Made by a program: the position numbers and the translations under genes. Below are positions 1 through 7,579 of a stretch of DNA of 29,380 nucleotides, in pieces (the first letter of the stretch is position 1; the number at the start of each line of letters is the position of its first letter). This stretch comes from a virus. Below the pieces are notes generated by a model, which did not search any database, was not told the origin of the DNA, and was given only the letters and a program-made list of their open reading frames with translations. The DNA lies in the IMG/VR virus record IMGVR_UViG_3300030380_004737, positions 1 to 29,380 of that record; one strand, written 5' to 3'.

Positions 1-140
1 TCACCAACTGAAAGAAGATTCTTCTGGAATCAATACTTTGAACGAAGATATAAACCAGTCGAGAAAAAAATCAGGTTGATATTCTCTCGATATTTGGCCG
101 GAGCAAAAAAGCGATATCTTGAAAGAGCCGAAGAATATAT
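1..140. repeat. Terminal direct repeat, left copy (circular genome overlap)
   Basis: These 140 bases recur at 29241-29380 with two differences: G78 versus A29318 and A105 versus T29345. The offset is 29240, which gives a unique genome of about 29,240 bp. The repeat joins the portal 3' end (stop TGA at 77-79 here, TAA in the other copy) to the MuF gene, so the window is one full turn of a circle or circular permutation. The differences look like population variants rather than random error, because both are silent in the MuF frame and the first only exchanges one stop codon for another in the portal frame. Confidence 0.95.
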
Positions 141-795
141 TCAAGAGACACAAAGAAGAAGTATATCGAAACAGTTTGATATTAACATAGTCGATTGGTC
201 ATCTTTGAGAGGTCAAGATATCGAGGTCAGGAAAATCCGAGAGCTTGCAAAGTCTATCTATAGAGAACAGTATAACCAGATCGGCCAAGAAGAGATCAAC
301 AAGGTTATGCAAGAAGCCGATCTCGACTCAATACAATTCAAGTCCGGCGATGCTCTCGAAAGACATCTCCAGAAGATCAGCCGCGAGATAACAAAGACAA
401 CCATCGACAAGATCGAGAAGGCTGTCAAGAAGGGAGAAGAAGAAGGAGCATCAAAAGACGAGATCCTTGATTCGATTCGTGACTCTGTTGCATTTGATGA
501 ATCACGCGCGCAAACCATAGCGAGAACAGAATCAACAAAAGTGATCAACAGCGCAATCAATGAAGCCTATAATCAAGCCGGACAAAATGGAGTCAAGCTG
601 GAGAAAGTTTGGATAACGGAAAATGATGATGCTGTGAGAGAAACACATATAGAACTCGACGGTGTAACGATTCCAGTCAATGAAGACTTTGTGTCATCAT
701 CTGGAGCGACAACACAATCACCGGCTTCTTTTGGTGTAGCCGCTGAGGATATAAATTGTCGGTGTACAATGCAAGCTATGGTAGTTAAAGAATAA
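1..795 (+). CDS. MuF-like head morphogenesis protein (5' end continues across the circle junction)
   Basis: This is a minor head protein of the SPP1 gp7 / Mu gpF family, which sits with the portal inside the procapsid and is needed for head assembly or DNA ejection. The C-terminal half has the family signature: RAQTIARTE, then VWITENDDAVRETH, LDG, and a final INCRC. The nearest start-like codon is TTG at 76, but the frame is open and family-like upstream of it (FFWNQYFERRYKPVEKK at about 19-69), continues without ATG, GTG or TTG back to 29223, and that TTG is TTA in the other copy of the terminal repeat. The frame overlaps the portal 3' end in the -1 frame, so the protein is probably made by frameshifting from the portal at the A10 run (29221-29230). 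A separate, shorter protein from TTG76 (239 residues) is the alternative. Confidence 0.85.
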   Translation, partial: SPTERRFFWNQYFERRYKPVEKKIRLIFSRYLAGAKKRYLERAEEYIQETQRRSISKQFDINIVDWSSLRGQDIEVRKIRELAKSIYREQYNQIGQEEINKVMQEADLDSIQFKSGDALERHLQKISREITKTTIDKIEKAVKKGEEEGASKDEILDSIRDSVAFDESRAQTIARTESTKVINSAINEAYNQAGQNGVKLEKVWITENDDAVRETHIELDGVTIPVNEDFVSSSGATTQSPASFGVAAEDINCRCTMQAMVVKE

Positions 796-820
796 AAAAT
801 AATACTGAAAAAAATCAACT

Positions 821-849
821 TTGCAAAAGTAAAAAAAAACAGGTATACT
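821..849 (+). promoter_or_regulatory. sigma70-like promoter upstream of the prohead protease
   Basis: A -35 hexamer TTGCAA (821-826) and a -10 hexamer TATACT (844-849) are separated by 17 bases, in the AT-rich gap between the MuF and protease genes. It would boost capsid-gene expression inside the virion operon. This is a match by eye only. Confidence 0.55.
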
Positions 850-866
850 CTCAACGGGTGAATAAT

Positions 867-2357
867 ATGATAATCAAAAAACTATTTGTCGAACGAATCG
901 CTCCAGAAGAAGAGCCAGAAGACGCGCCTTTGATGGCTTCTTTTATTGCTTCCACTTCAGCCGAAGATCGTTATGGTGATGTCATAGCGCAATCATGGGA
1001 TTTGACGAACTATCGAAAAAATCCAATTATATTATTTAATCACGACGCTAACCAACTACCGATCGGAAAAGGCGAGGTCGATGTAGTAGATGGCAACTTG
1101 ATGATTGATATCACTTTTGATATGGACGATCCGAGAGCTGCCGAGATAGGCCGCAAAGTTAAAGCCGGTTTTCTCAATGCTGTGTCCGTTGGCTTTAATC
1201 CAATTGAGGCAGTTGAAAGATCAGAACTTCCAGATGGTCATTTTGCGAAAGGTGAGAAGGGGACATTCTTTAAGAGTGCCGAGCTTCTCGAAGTTTCAGT
1301 CGTGACGATTCCAGCAAATCAGGAAGCTGTATCATCCAAAGAATATCGAAACATTGAAAACGTCGAGTCGATGACTTTGTCGAAAGATCAAGCTATGGAA
1401 CTATACAAGTATATAGAACAACTTCGTGGGAGTGTTGAGGCACATGCGAGACAAGCCGATTTCATTGAAAGCCTTTTTTCAATGGATAAGAAATACTATG
1501 GTGATGATGAGGACTCGGAGTCAGAAGAAGAAGAGCCAAAGACCAAAGATGAAAACTATGGTTTGAAGTCAAACGCAAAAGAAGCAATGGAAGCACTTAA
1601 AGAGTCAACACAGAAAGCACTCATCAACAAAGCCGAACAGCATAATGAAGAATATGGAGACAATCCAGAGAAGAAACTAACGAATAGAAATTATTTAGCT
1701 GTTTCCTATCATCGAGGTTTAGCCGCATTTTTTGGAAATCCTTCTTCCGTTCGTCCCTCGGTTTCCAGTGCTGACCAATGGGCTATGGCTCGAGTTAATG
1801 GTCTTCTCTTTGCAATGAGGACCGGAAAGTTCAAAAGTAAACCGTACGATGTTGATCTACTACCGAAAGATCATCCACTATCAAACGCCGAAGAAGAGAA
1901 GCAAATCACAAAAGAGATATCTAACTTTCCGAAAGCCGGAGAAGATAAAAAGGTATCATTGCGAAACTCACAGTATCCGCTTTTCCCGCTTGATTATGCC
2001 GAGAAGATTAAACTCGAATATCCATCAATTTGGCGTAAAGGTGGAAACATCTTAGGAAATCAACAGTTTCGACTATTGAAAAAAATACAGGAAAACAACG
2101 GAGTGCCAGAAACAGACAACCAAGAAGAAGCGATCCGACTTCGTGAAGCTTGGGCGGCTCGACATCTTCAAGATTTCCGTGCAGCTGGCACCGTTGCACA
2201 AATAAAATGGCTTGTCATCGGTGAAAAAGGTCTTCAACATATGAAAGACACAATCAACGCCGAGATCGACAAACTTAAAAAGCTTGGCTCTTCGCCAAAA
2301 GATCAAGAGGCAAAATCTTTTGCTTTATTGTACGATCTATTAAAACAAACAGACTAA
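867..2357 (+). CDS. HK97-type prohead protease (S78) with long C-terminal extension
   Basis: This is the maturation protease that cleaves the capsid delta domain and scaffold. The N-terminal domain (about residues 1-160) carries the S78 catalytic set: His59 in LFNHD, Ser107 in NAVSVGF, and an acidic residue in LLEVSVVTIPAN (Glu142). An acidic linker with EESEEEE-type runs follows at about 210-230. Then comes a helical C-terminal domain to residue 496 containing RGLAAFFGNPSSVRPSVSSA and DQWAMARVN, a pattern I associate with internal phage structural proteins but cannot name securely. Typical S78 proteases are about 200 residues, so the rest may be a fused scaffold. I chose ATG867 because GGGTG (856-860) lies at Shine-Dalgarno distance. 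GTG858, three codons upstream, overlaps that site. Confidence 0.88.
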   Translation: MIIKKLFVERIAPEEEPEDAPLMASFIASTSAEDRYGDVIAQSWDLTNYRKNPIILFNHDANQLPIGKGEVDVVDGNLMIDITFDMDDPRAAEIGRKVKAGFLNAVSVGFNPIEAVERSELPDGHFAKGEKGTFFKSAELLEVSVVTIPANQEAVSSKEYRNIENVESMTLSKDQAMELYKYIEQLRGSVEAHARQADFIESLFSMDKKYYGDDEDSESEEEEPKTKDENYGLKSNAKEAMEALKESTQKALINKAEQHNEEYGDNPEKKLTNRNYLAVSYHRGLAAFFGNPSSVRPSVSSADQWAMARVNGLLFAMRTGKFKSKPYDVDLLPKDHPLSNAEEEKQITKEISNFPKAGEDKKVSLRNSQYPLFPLDYAEKIKLEYPSIWRKGGNILGNQQFRLLKKIQENNGVPETDNQEEAIRLREAWAARHLQDFRAAGTVAQIKWLVIGEKGLQHMKDTINAEIDKLKKLGSSPKDQEAKSFALLYDLLKQTD

Positions 2358-2373
2358 AAAGGGAGTTCTTATA

Positions 2374-3858
2374 ATGTCTGATTATAATGTAAATGAAAAC
2401 ATGGTCGCGGAAGCCAAAGGAATACTTGAAGGAATCCGAAGCCATCAAAAGAATGCAGAAGATAAACTCACTAACCTTGATCGCCAAGTTGAAGATCTGA
2501 AACTTGCACAGCGCAAACTTTCAGAAGCTTACACCAAAGCGGCTCCAGAATACACCGGTGAAGATAGCAAGCTTTCTCGCTATATCAAAAAAGATGGAAA
2601 TCTTCGAACCCGTGTTGAGCGTTCTCAAATCTCGATCAATGGTCAAGGTGTTATTGATGCTGAACTAAAAGGTCTTCTTGATGATAGCCCGATTTGCGAG
2701 TGGCAAGGTGATTTACAAAAGATCGTTCGTCAACGTAACTTTGCGCGAATGTTGATGGCAAATCCTCACACGCCGAAGATGGATGTCAAGCTTCACAAAC
2801 ATTTAGAACTTGCACCAAAATCAATTAAGCCACAAATAGAACGTGTTTATGCTGGTGGTGTTGGTTCCGGTGCTGAATGGACTCAATCACGATTTGTTGA
2901 AGAGCTAGCACAAGATTACAAAACACCTCGATCACTCCGTGCGCTTCTTGAAGAAGTACCGGTCGATCGTGGTTCTTTGTTGATTCCTCGATTGAGCAAA
3001 GGTGGACAACCATATGTTCAAACTACGATCAGCGATGATAATCCTTATGCAGCTGCAAACCAGTATAAAGCATCAACCGTAACAACAGCACAAAAGACGA
3101 TCAACATGCAAGGTATGACCGTTCGATATTTAATCGATCAAGCTGTTATGGAAGATTCCGCTTTGGCCTTGACTCAAATCTTGAGTCGTGATCTTGTTGA
3201 TACTATCGAAAGTGGTTTCGAGGATGCAATGTTGAACGGTCAAACCGCCGGCGGTTATGATACTGATTTCGCCAACTGGAATCCAAGAGGTCGTTGGTCT
3301 GTTGTTGGAAATGCAAACGATCATAGAAAGGCGTTTGATGGTTTTCGAAAGTTAGCATTTGGAAAGTCAACCAGAATCCAAGCCGGCGATCCTGCTGACA
3401 TGGCTTTCAGTGATATCGTTAGCGCGATTTCTGCGATGGGTGAATATGGCGCGAGTCAAGACAAAGTTCTTGTCGTGTCTCCGGAAGCGCTGATCAAACA
3501 CTTCTTAGATCTTAGCGAACTTGTGACCATCGATAAATTTGGCGATAAGGCAACTGTTCTCACTGGAACCCAACTTGGATCAATTATGGGAATGCCTATC
3601 TTGATGTCGAGATTTATGACCGCGGACCTTGATGCCAATGGTGTTTATCCAACCGGAGCAGCGCAAACAATGACCGGATTTGTAATCTTTAACCGATCAA
3701 GTTTCCATCAATATGTTCGTCGTGGTTTACAGGTTGAGACACAACGAGATATAACAACCGGCGCAATGTCTTTAGTTGCTTCTTTCCGCGGTGTTATGGC
3801 TTCCAGTGATTCAACAGCCGCGAAAAATTGCGCGTACGTTACCAACTTGAATGGTTAA
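2374..3858 (+). CDS. Major capsid protein, HK97 fold
   Basis: This is the shell protein, 494 residues, directly after the protease. The first 50-60 residues are a charged helix (RSHQKNAEDKLTNLDRQVED) resembling the HK97 delta/scaffold domain that the protease would remove. The body follows the HK97-fold layout: a segment starting around VGSGAEWTQSRFVEELAQ, an extended-loop region, then IPRLSKGGQPYVQTT, a core helix with LSRDLVDTIESGFEDAMLNG, and a C-terminal region with GMPILMSRFM and FVIFNRSSFHQYVRRGLQVE. GGGAG at 2361-2365 sits 8 bases before ATG2374. The gene shares the promoter ahead of the protease (821-849). Confidence 0.9.
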   Translation: MSDYNVNENMVAEAKGILEGIRSHQKNAEDKLTNLDRQVEDLKLAQRKLSEAYTKAAPEYTGEDSKLSRYIKKDGNLRTRVERSQISINGQGVIDAELKGLLDDSPICEWQGDLQKIVRQRNFARMLMANPHTPKMDVKLHKHLELAPKSIKPQIERVYAGGVGSGAEWTQSRFVEELAQDYKTPRSLRALLEEVPVDRGSLLIPRLSKGGQPYVQTTISDDNPYAAANQYKASTVTTAQKTINMQGMTVRYLIDQAVMEDSALALTQILSRDLVDTIESGFEDAMLNGQTAGGYDTDFANWNPRGRWSVVGNANDHRKAFDGFRKLAFGKSTRIQAGDPADMAFSDIVSAISAMGEYGASQDKVLVVSPEALIKHFLDLSELVTIDKFGDKATVLTGTQLGSIMGMPILMSRFMTADLDANGVYPTGAAQTMTGFVIFNRSSFHQYVRRGLQVETQRDITTGAMSLVASFRGVMASSDSTAAKNCAYVTNLNG

Positions 3859-3864
3859 TCAATC

Positions 3865-4482
3865 ATGTCCATTGTAAGTGTATCAACAATCAAAGAGTAT
3901 CTTCCGGAACTCGCCGGTTCAACTGGTGCGGATACTGATTTAACAGCATTGCGGGATCGAGTAGAAACCGCGGTCGCTCGTTATCTCGGTTATCCGGCTC
4001 CAGATGGATCGTTAAATCCTGTTCTCGATGTCTCGACCTATACGGTCTTTGTTGATGCACCTACAATGTATGATTCTTTTACTTTGCAATTACCGATAGC
4101 ACCGATCGCGACTATCACTTCCATACATGTTGATATTAATCGGAAGTACGAAAGTGATAGTCTGATCGATGCTTCGGTTTATTCTTTTAATGCTCAACTT
4201 GGAAGGATCTACATAGATCCGAATCAAGCCACTACACAATTCCAAACCGGCTATCGTACTAACAAAGTAATCATTACAGCTGGCTACACTTCTGTCACAT
4301 TACCAGATGATCTGGAACATGCAATTTGTGTTTGGTGTTCTCAACTACACCGAAACAAAGCCAACCAAGGAAAAGAACAAATCAGCCAAGCGAACTCCAC
4401 GGTTAGAATATCGGTTAAAACGATTCCGGACGAGGTCAAAGAACTATTGAACCCGATCAGACTTCCGCGAGTTGTGTTATGA
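3865..4482 (+). CDS. Head-tail connector, HK97 gp6-like adaptor
   Basis: This 205-residue protein starts six bases after the capsid gene. It opens with VSVSTIKEYLPEL and has early helices with AVARYLGYP, then a beta-rich middle (FTLQLPIAPIATITSI, YIDPNQ, KVIITAGYTSV) and a last helix at LPDDLEHAICVWCSQLHRNK. This layout is that of gp6/gp15-type adaptors, which form a ring below the portal. No strong Shine-Dalgarno site is visible, so translation may be coupled to the capsid gene. Its 3' end overlaps the next start (ATGA at 4479-4482). Confidence 0.72.
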   Translation: MSIVSVSTIKEYLPELAGSTGADTDLTALRDRVETAVARYLGYPAPDGSLNPVLDVSTYTVFVDAPTMYDSFTLQLPIAPIATITSIHVDINRKYESDSLIDASVYSFNAQLGRIYIDPNQATTQFQTGYRTNKVIITAGYTSVTLPDDLEHAICVWCSQLHRNKANQGKEQISQANSTVRISVKTIPDEVKELLNPIRLPRVVL

Positions 4483-4889
4483 GTCGAGTTTATAGATTTG
4501 ATCAGTTTGTCGATTTGATGAACAGAAAACATCTTAACACAAGAAAGACCTTTGAACGGTTAGCGGTGAGAGTAAGAAGACAACTTTCATATGAGGCAAA
4601 GAAGAACGCAACCACATATCCACGAAGAAGAACCGGCGAACTTTACAAGTCGATCAAGGCTACAGTCAAACCGACACAAGACGAGTTCTTGATTTCTCTC
4701 ACGGCTGGAAATGAATCCGCTTTCTATGCGCGATTTGTTGAACTTGGAACCAGCGGTAAAGGATCGATGGCTCCGAGATATTATCTTCGCCGAGCTTTTG
4801 AAAAGGTCAATTCCTTTGTGCCGAACGACTTGAGAAAGTATCTCGGTTTATATTTGCGAGATCCTGACTTCTACGGTCAACGAGAATAA
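4479..4889 (+). CDS. HK97 gp10-like head-tail joining / tail completion protein
   Basis: A 136-residue protein whose start overlaps the upstream stop by four bases. It has the gp10-family pattern: a basic N-terminal helix, RRTGELYKSIKA, a beta strand, and then SAFYARFVELGTSGKGSMAPRYYLRRAFE, equivalent to the family's YA.FVEFGT...APRPFL motif. Such proteins join the head connector to the tail and prevent DNA leakage. The position between adaptor and tail terminator fits. Confidence 0.78.
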   Translation: MSRVYRFDQFVDLMNRKHLNTRKTFERLAVRVRRQLSYEAKKNATTYPRRRTGELYKSIKATVKPTQDEFLISLTAGNESAFYARFVELGTSGKGSMAPRYYLRRAFEKVNSFVPNDLRKYLGLYLRDPDFYGQRE

Positions 4890-4890
4890 A

Positions 4891-5343
4891 ATGGCCGATT
4901 GTCGAATAGTCAAAATCCATAAGAAGATCCAAGAACTGATCGGTGTATCATATGCGGCCGGCTTTTCTGGTTTGAATCTTACAGGAAATGTAATTCGAGG
5001 AATGGTCGACGAACCACCGGTGATCCCGTTTGCGTGTGTAAGGTTCGAAGATGCGATCGAAGATTACGGTCCTACTATGGGCCGGTATCGCGGTGATGCT
5101 CTCTTCGAAATTTATTGTTTTGTCGGTGGTGCTTCATTCGAAGAACGCAGTGATGCGGCTTTGAATATCTCGAGCGATATGATCAGCAAACTGACAGCTA
5201 TTAGAAATCTATCTTTGCCTGATGATGTCGATGATATCAAGTGTGATTTCACAAGTATCGACGGAGACAAAGTCGGGCTAAATGGAATCGGAATCGGTTA
5301 TATCCGTGCAACTATTAAATTCCAATCCGATAACGGTGTATAA
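4891..5343 (+). CDS. Putative tail terminator / tail completion protein
   Basis: A 150-residue protein that begins one base after the upstream stop. It has an alpha/beta pattern with CRIVKIHKKIQELI, then PFACVRFEDAIEDYG, DALFEIYCFVG, a helix, and a last strand GYIRATIKFQSDNG. The length, layout and synteny (between the gp10-like protein and the tail-tube region) match tail terminators or neck proteins that cap the tail tube. The function comes mainly from position. Confidence 0.6.
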   Translation: MADCRIVKIHKKIQELIGVSYAAGFSGLNLTGNVIRGMVDEPPVIPFACVRFEDAIEDYGPTMGRYRGDALFEIYCFVGGASFEERSDAALNISSDMISKLTAIRNLSLPDDVDDIKCDFTSIDGDKVGLNGIGIGYIRATIKFQSDNGV

Positions 5344-5344
5344 T

Positions 5345-6112
5345 ATGACATGGTATGATTCAAATTTCAAAGATCGTTATCCTGTAGCTATTAATGTGAT
5401 CGGTGGATCTGAGACAGCCGGAACAGAAGACGTCGAGATCGTTGTTCCAAAAGACTTCGATCGCTTCTGGACTTCTATTCGGCCGGATGGATTTGATATC
5501 GTGATAGCTGATCCAGATGGAAACGCTGAAGCATTCAAGAGAAGTGTCTATAATTATGCTGACAGATCTTTGACTCTACAAGCCGATAATGTAAACTTTC
5601 AGAATCGAAATAGTGTCGCTCTTCTTTATATTTATTTTAACAATCCAGATCAATCTTCTGATCTTGCAGGTTCATTTGTCGCAAGTTCACCAAAGATCGG
5701 AACGATAGCTTTGAATAGACCTTCTTCTTTGTCAGTTGGAAATCTTGAGCAAGGTCAAGGAAATGACTCACCGGCCGCATCTTTTCAGAAAACAGAAGAC
5801 GAAGAGGTTTATATCTGGTTCCGTGTTGGCTCTTTGTTGACTCGCCGAATCAGTCAATACAATAATCATCTTGATTATGAACAGATAAGCTATATCAAAG
5901 TTCAGTCACTCGATGCAGCTGGATCAAATGATGCGAATCGTTACATAGAAGGCGAGACAAGATTTTTGCCTTCTTGGGTCGGTGTAAAAGTTAAAGCAGG
6001 ATCGGCCGGCGTTGATTATACTATAGCTGTTGAGATTGTAACAACTTCGAGCGGTCTAACTCAAACCTTGAGCGCGCGCGCACTTTTAAGAATACGAAAC
6101 CTACTACCTTAG
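5345..6112 (+). CDS. DUF2341-like virion protein in the neck/tail module
   Basis: A 255-residue protein starting at ATG5345, one base after the stop of the gene before. An in-frame ATG at 5282 lies inside the upstream gene and is unlikely. The first half resembles DUF2341-type beta-sandwich domains: MTWYDSNFKDRYPVAINV, VVPKDFDRFWTSIRPDGFDI, ADPDGN, then an ALLYIYFNNP strand. The second half (about 120-255) is rich in strands and ends in SARALLRIRNLLP. DUF2341 proteins resemble concanavalin-type jelly rolls. Here it may decorate the neck or tail tube. The similarity is by eye only. Confidence 0.5.
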   Translation: MTWYDSNFKDRYPVAINVIGGSETAGTEDVEIVVPKDFDRFWTSIRPDGFDIVIADPDGNAEAFKRSVYNYADRSLTLQADNVNFQNRNSVALLYIYFNNPDQSSDLAGSFVASSPKIGTIALNRPSSLSVGNLEQGQGNDSPAASFQKTEDEEVYIWFRVGSLLTRRISQYNNHLDYEQISYIKVQSLDAAGSNDANRYIEGETRFLPSWVGVKVKAGSAGVDYTIAVEIVTTSSGLTQTLSARALLRIRNLLP

Positions 6113-6122
6113 GATTAAAATC

Positions 6123-7082
6123 ATGGCTCAAATATTCGGAAGAAACTCTTTTATCAATGCAGGCGAAGAAGGTACATATGGAACCATTTGTGCAGCTTTC
6201 CAAAATAGCGCGCGTTTGTATTCTGTATCCTTGGCGAGAACTCAACAACGAGATCGAAAGTCTGATCTATCTACCAGCGATGGAGCCTTCTCACAAAATC
6301 ATTTTGATATTTTCGAAGAAGCCGGCGGTGCGATCGAGATTCCTTTAAGATATGATCATGCTGGCCTTTTCCTATATGCGGCTTGTGGACAAAAAACCAC
6401 GACTCCAGACGGTGCGCTTTTCATCCATGATTACAAATGCGGGACTACCGATCTACCTGCTATCTCGATCCAGTTGCAACGAGGATCAGGAAACAGAGAA
6501 ACCTTTCTTGGTTGTAAAGTACAGTCAATGGAAATAAGCGGTGCGGCCGGCGAAGAGATCAAAGCATCATTTGAGATCATTGCACAAACAGCAAATACTC
6601 GATCCGGTACAGCTTCACCAACATTCGGCGATGGAAAACAAGCTTTTCACTATGAAAGTTCAGCGATGCAAATCACACCTTCCGCCGGCGGTGCTACTGT
6701 TAACTATAAGCTGATCAACTTCACGCTAACTTTGAACAATAGCATCGAGCGAAAAAATGTTCTCGGTTCCAAGTTAACAGAAGAACCAGAGATCACCGAC
6801 TTCCGATCAATCGAACTATCAGCAGAATGCTATCAGGAAAATGATACTCTTTATGATTTACAGCTTTCCGGAACCCCTCATGATATCGTGATCGAGTTTG
6901 TTGAGACTGGAACAAATCATTATATCAAGTTGCTGATCCATAACGCAGTGATTACGGACTTCGACGATGCTATTGATACGGTTGGTCGGTTGACTCAAAG
7001 CTTCACCTTTTTGGGCTTTTCCGATTCATCAAATGAAGCTTTGGAAATCCAGATTCGAAATGATAGGAATGATTCTATTTAA
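6123..7082 (+). CDS. Major tail (tube) protein
   Basis: A 319-residue protein whose start FGRNSFINAGEEGTYGT is typical of phage tail-tube proteins. Beta strands follow, including GGAIEIPLRYDHAGLFLYAACG, ISIQLQRGSGN, and a long C-terminal domain with KLINFTLTLNNSIERKNVLG. AGGATT (6111-6116) precedes ATG6123 at Shine-Dalgarno distance. It lies just before the tail chaperone, apart from an inserted modification gene. With no sheath gene nearby, this suggests a flexible non-contractile tail. Confidence 0.72.
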   Translation: MAQIFGRNSFINAGEEGTYGTICAAFQNSARLYSVSLARTQQRDRKSDLSTSDGAFSQNHFDIFEEAGGAIEIPLRYDHAGLFLYAACGQKTTTPDGALFIHDYKCGTTDLPAISIQLQRGSGNRETFLGCKVQSMEISGAAGEEIKASFEIIAQTANTRSGTASPTFGDGKQAFHYESSAMQITPSAGGATVNYKLINFTLTLNNSIERKNVLGSKLTEEPEITDFRSIELSAECYQENDTLYDLQLSGTPHDIVIEFVETGTNHYIKLLIHNAVITDFDDAIDTVGRLTQSFTFLGFSDSSNEALEIQIRNDRNDSI

Positions 7083-7113
7083 TTTCTTTTAATAAAATAA
7101 AAATAAAAAATTG

Positions 7114-7124
7114 GGCTGACAATG
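7114..7124 (+). repeat. GGCTGACAATG start-context repeat (copy 1; copy 2 at 7572-7582)
   Basis: The 11-mer GGCTGACAATG contains the start codon of the Mom-like gene here and recurs at 7572-7582, where it contains the start codon of the tail chaperone. It thus brackets the Mom-like gene as a direct repeat. It also occurs at 22569-22579 at the methyltransferase start. GGCTGACATATG precedes the gene at 17869, and GGCTGAACAATG precedes the small terminase at 25450. The GG would be the Shine-Dalgarno core. Confidence 0.75.
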
Positions 7125-7577
7125 TATAAAAAAAAACCGATATCACAAAAAAAGGCTTTTGCCTTCATAAAAGAACATCATCGACATTTTAAGTCGATTC
7201 AAGGTGATGTTTTCCGAATTGGACTTTTGAAAGATGGAAGGCTGATAGGTGTTATTTCAGTTGGTCGACCGGTTAGTCGATACTTAGATGATGGCTATAC
7301 TTGCGAAGTTAGAAGACTTTGTATCAATGGTCAACACAAAAATGCATGTTCTATTTTGTATTCCTCAGCGGCTCGAGCGGCAAAAGCTTTAGGATATGAA
7401 AAAATAATCACATATATTCTTGAGAATGAAAGTGGCGTTTCTGTGAGAGCTGCTGGATGGGAAATTTCTCATAAATCAAGAGGTCAAAATTGGTCGAGAA
7501 CATCAAGGCCACGAGATCAAAAATCATTATTTCAAACTCTCAATAAAGTTTGTTATCATAAAATATTAAAAGGCTGA
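7122..7577 (+). CDS. Mom / XF1762-like GNAT DNA-modification protein
   Basis: A 151-residue protein with the pattern of the XF1762/Mom group: ISQKKAFAFIKEHHRHFKS, then FRIGLLKDGRLIGVISVGRPVSR, DDGYTCEVRRLCINGQHKNA, CSILYSSAARAAKALGYEKI, ITYILENESGVSVRAAGW. Mu Mom is a GNAT-fold enzyme that modifies adenine N6 in phage DNA and blocks host restriction. XF1762 proteins are small relatives found in many phages. It sits between tail tube and tail chaperone with no structural role there, bracketed by GGCTGACAATG repeats, so it looks like an inserted accessory gene (moron). Whether it makes the Mu-type modification is not known. Confidence 0.78.
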   Translation: MYKKKPISQKKAFAFIKEHHRHFKSIQGDVFRIGLLKDGRLIGVISVGRPVSRYLDDGYTCEVRRLCINGQHKNACSILYSSAARAAKALGYEKIITYILENESGVSVRAAGWEISHKSRGQNWSRTSRPRDQKSLFQTLNKVCYHKILKG

Positions 7578-7579
7578 CA

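Noticed and set aside
76-78. TTG as the true start of the MuF protein
   Set aside because: The frame is open and family-like upstream, there is no convincing Shine-Dalgarno, and the other copy of the terminal repeat has TTA at this place. It is kept only as the alternative.
858-866. GTG858 as start of the prohead protease
   Set aside because: GGGTG is better read as the Shine-Dalgarno for ATG867. Starting at GTG would leave no ribosome binding site.
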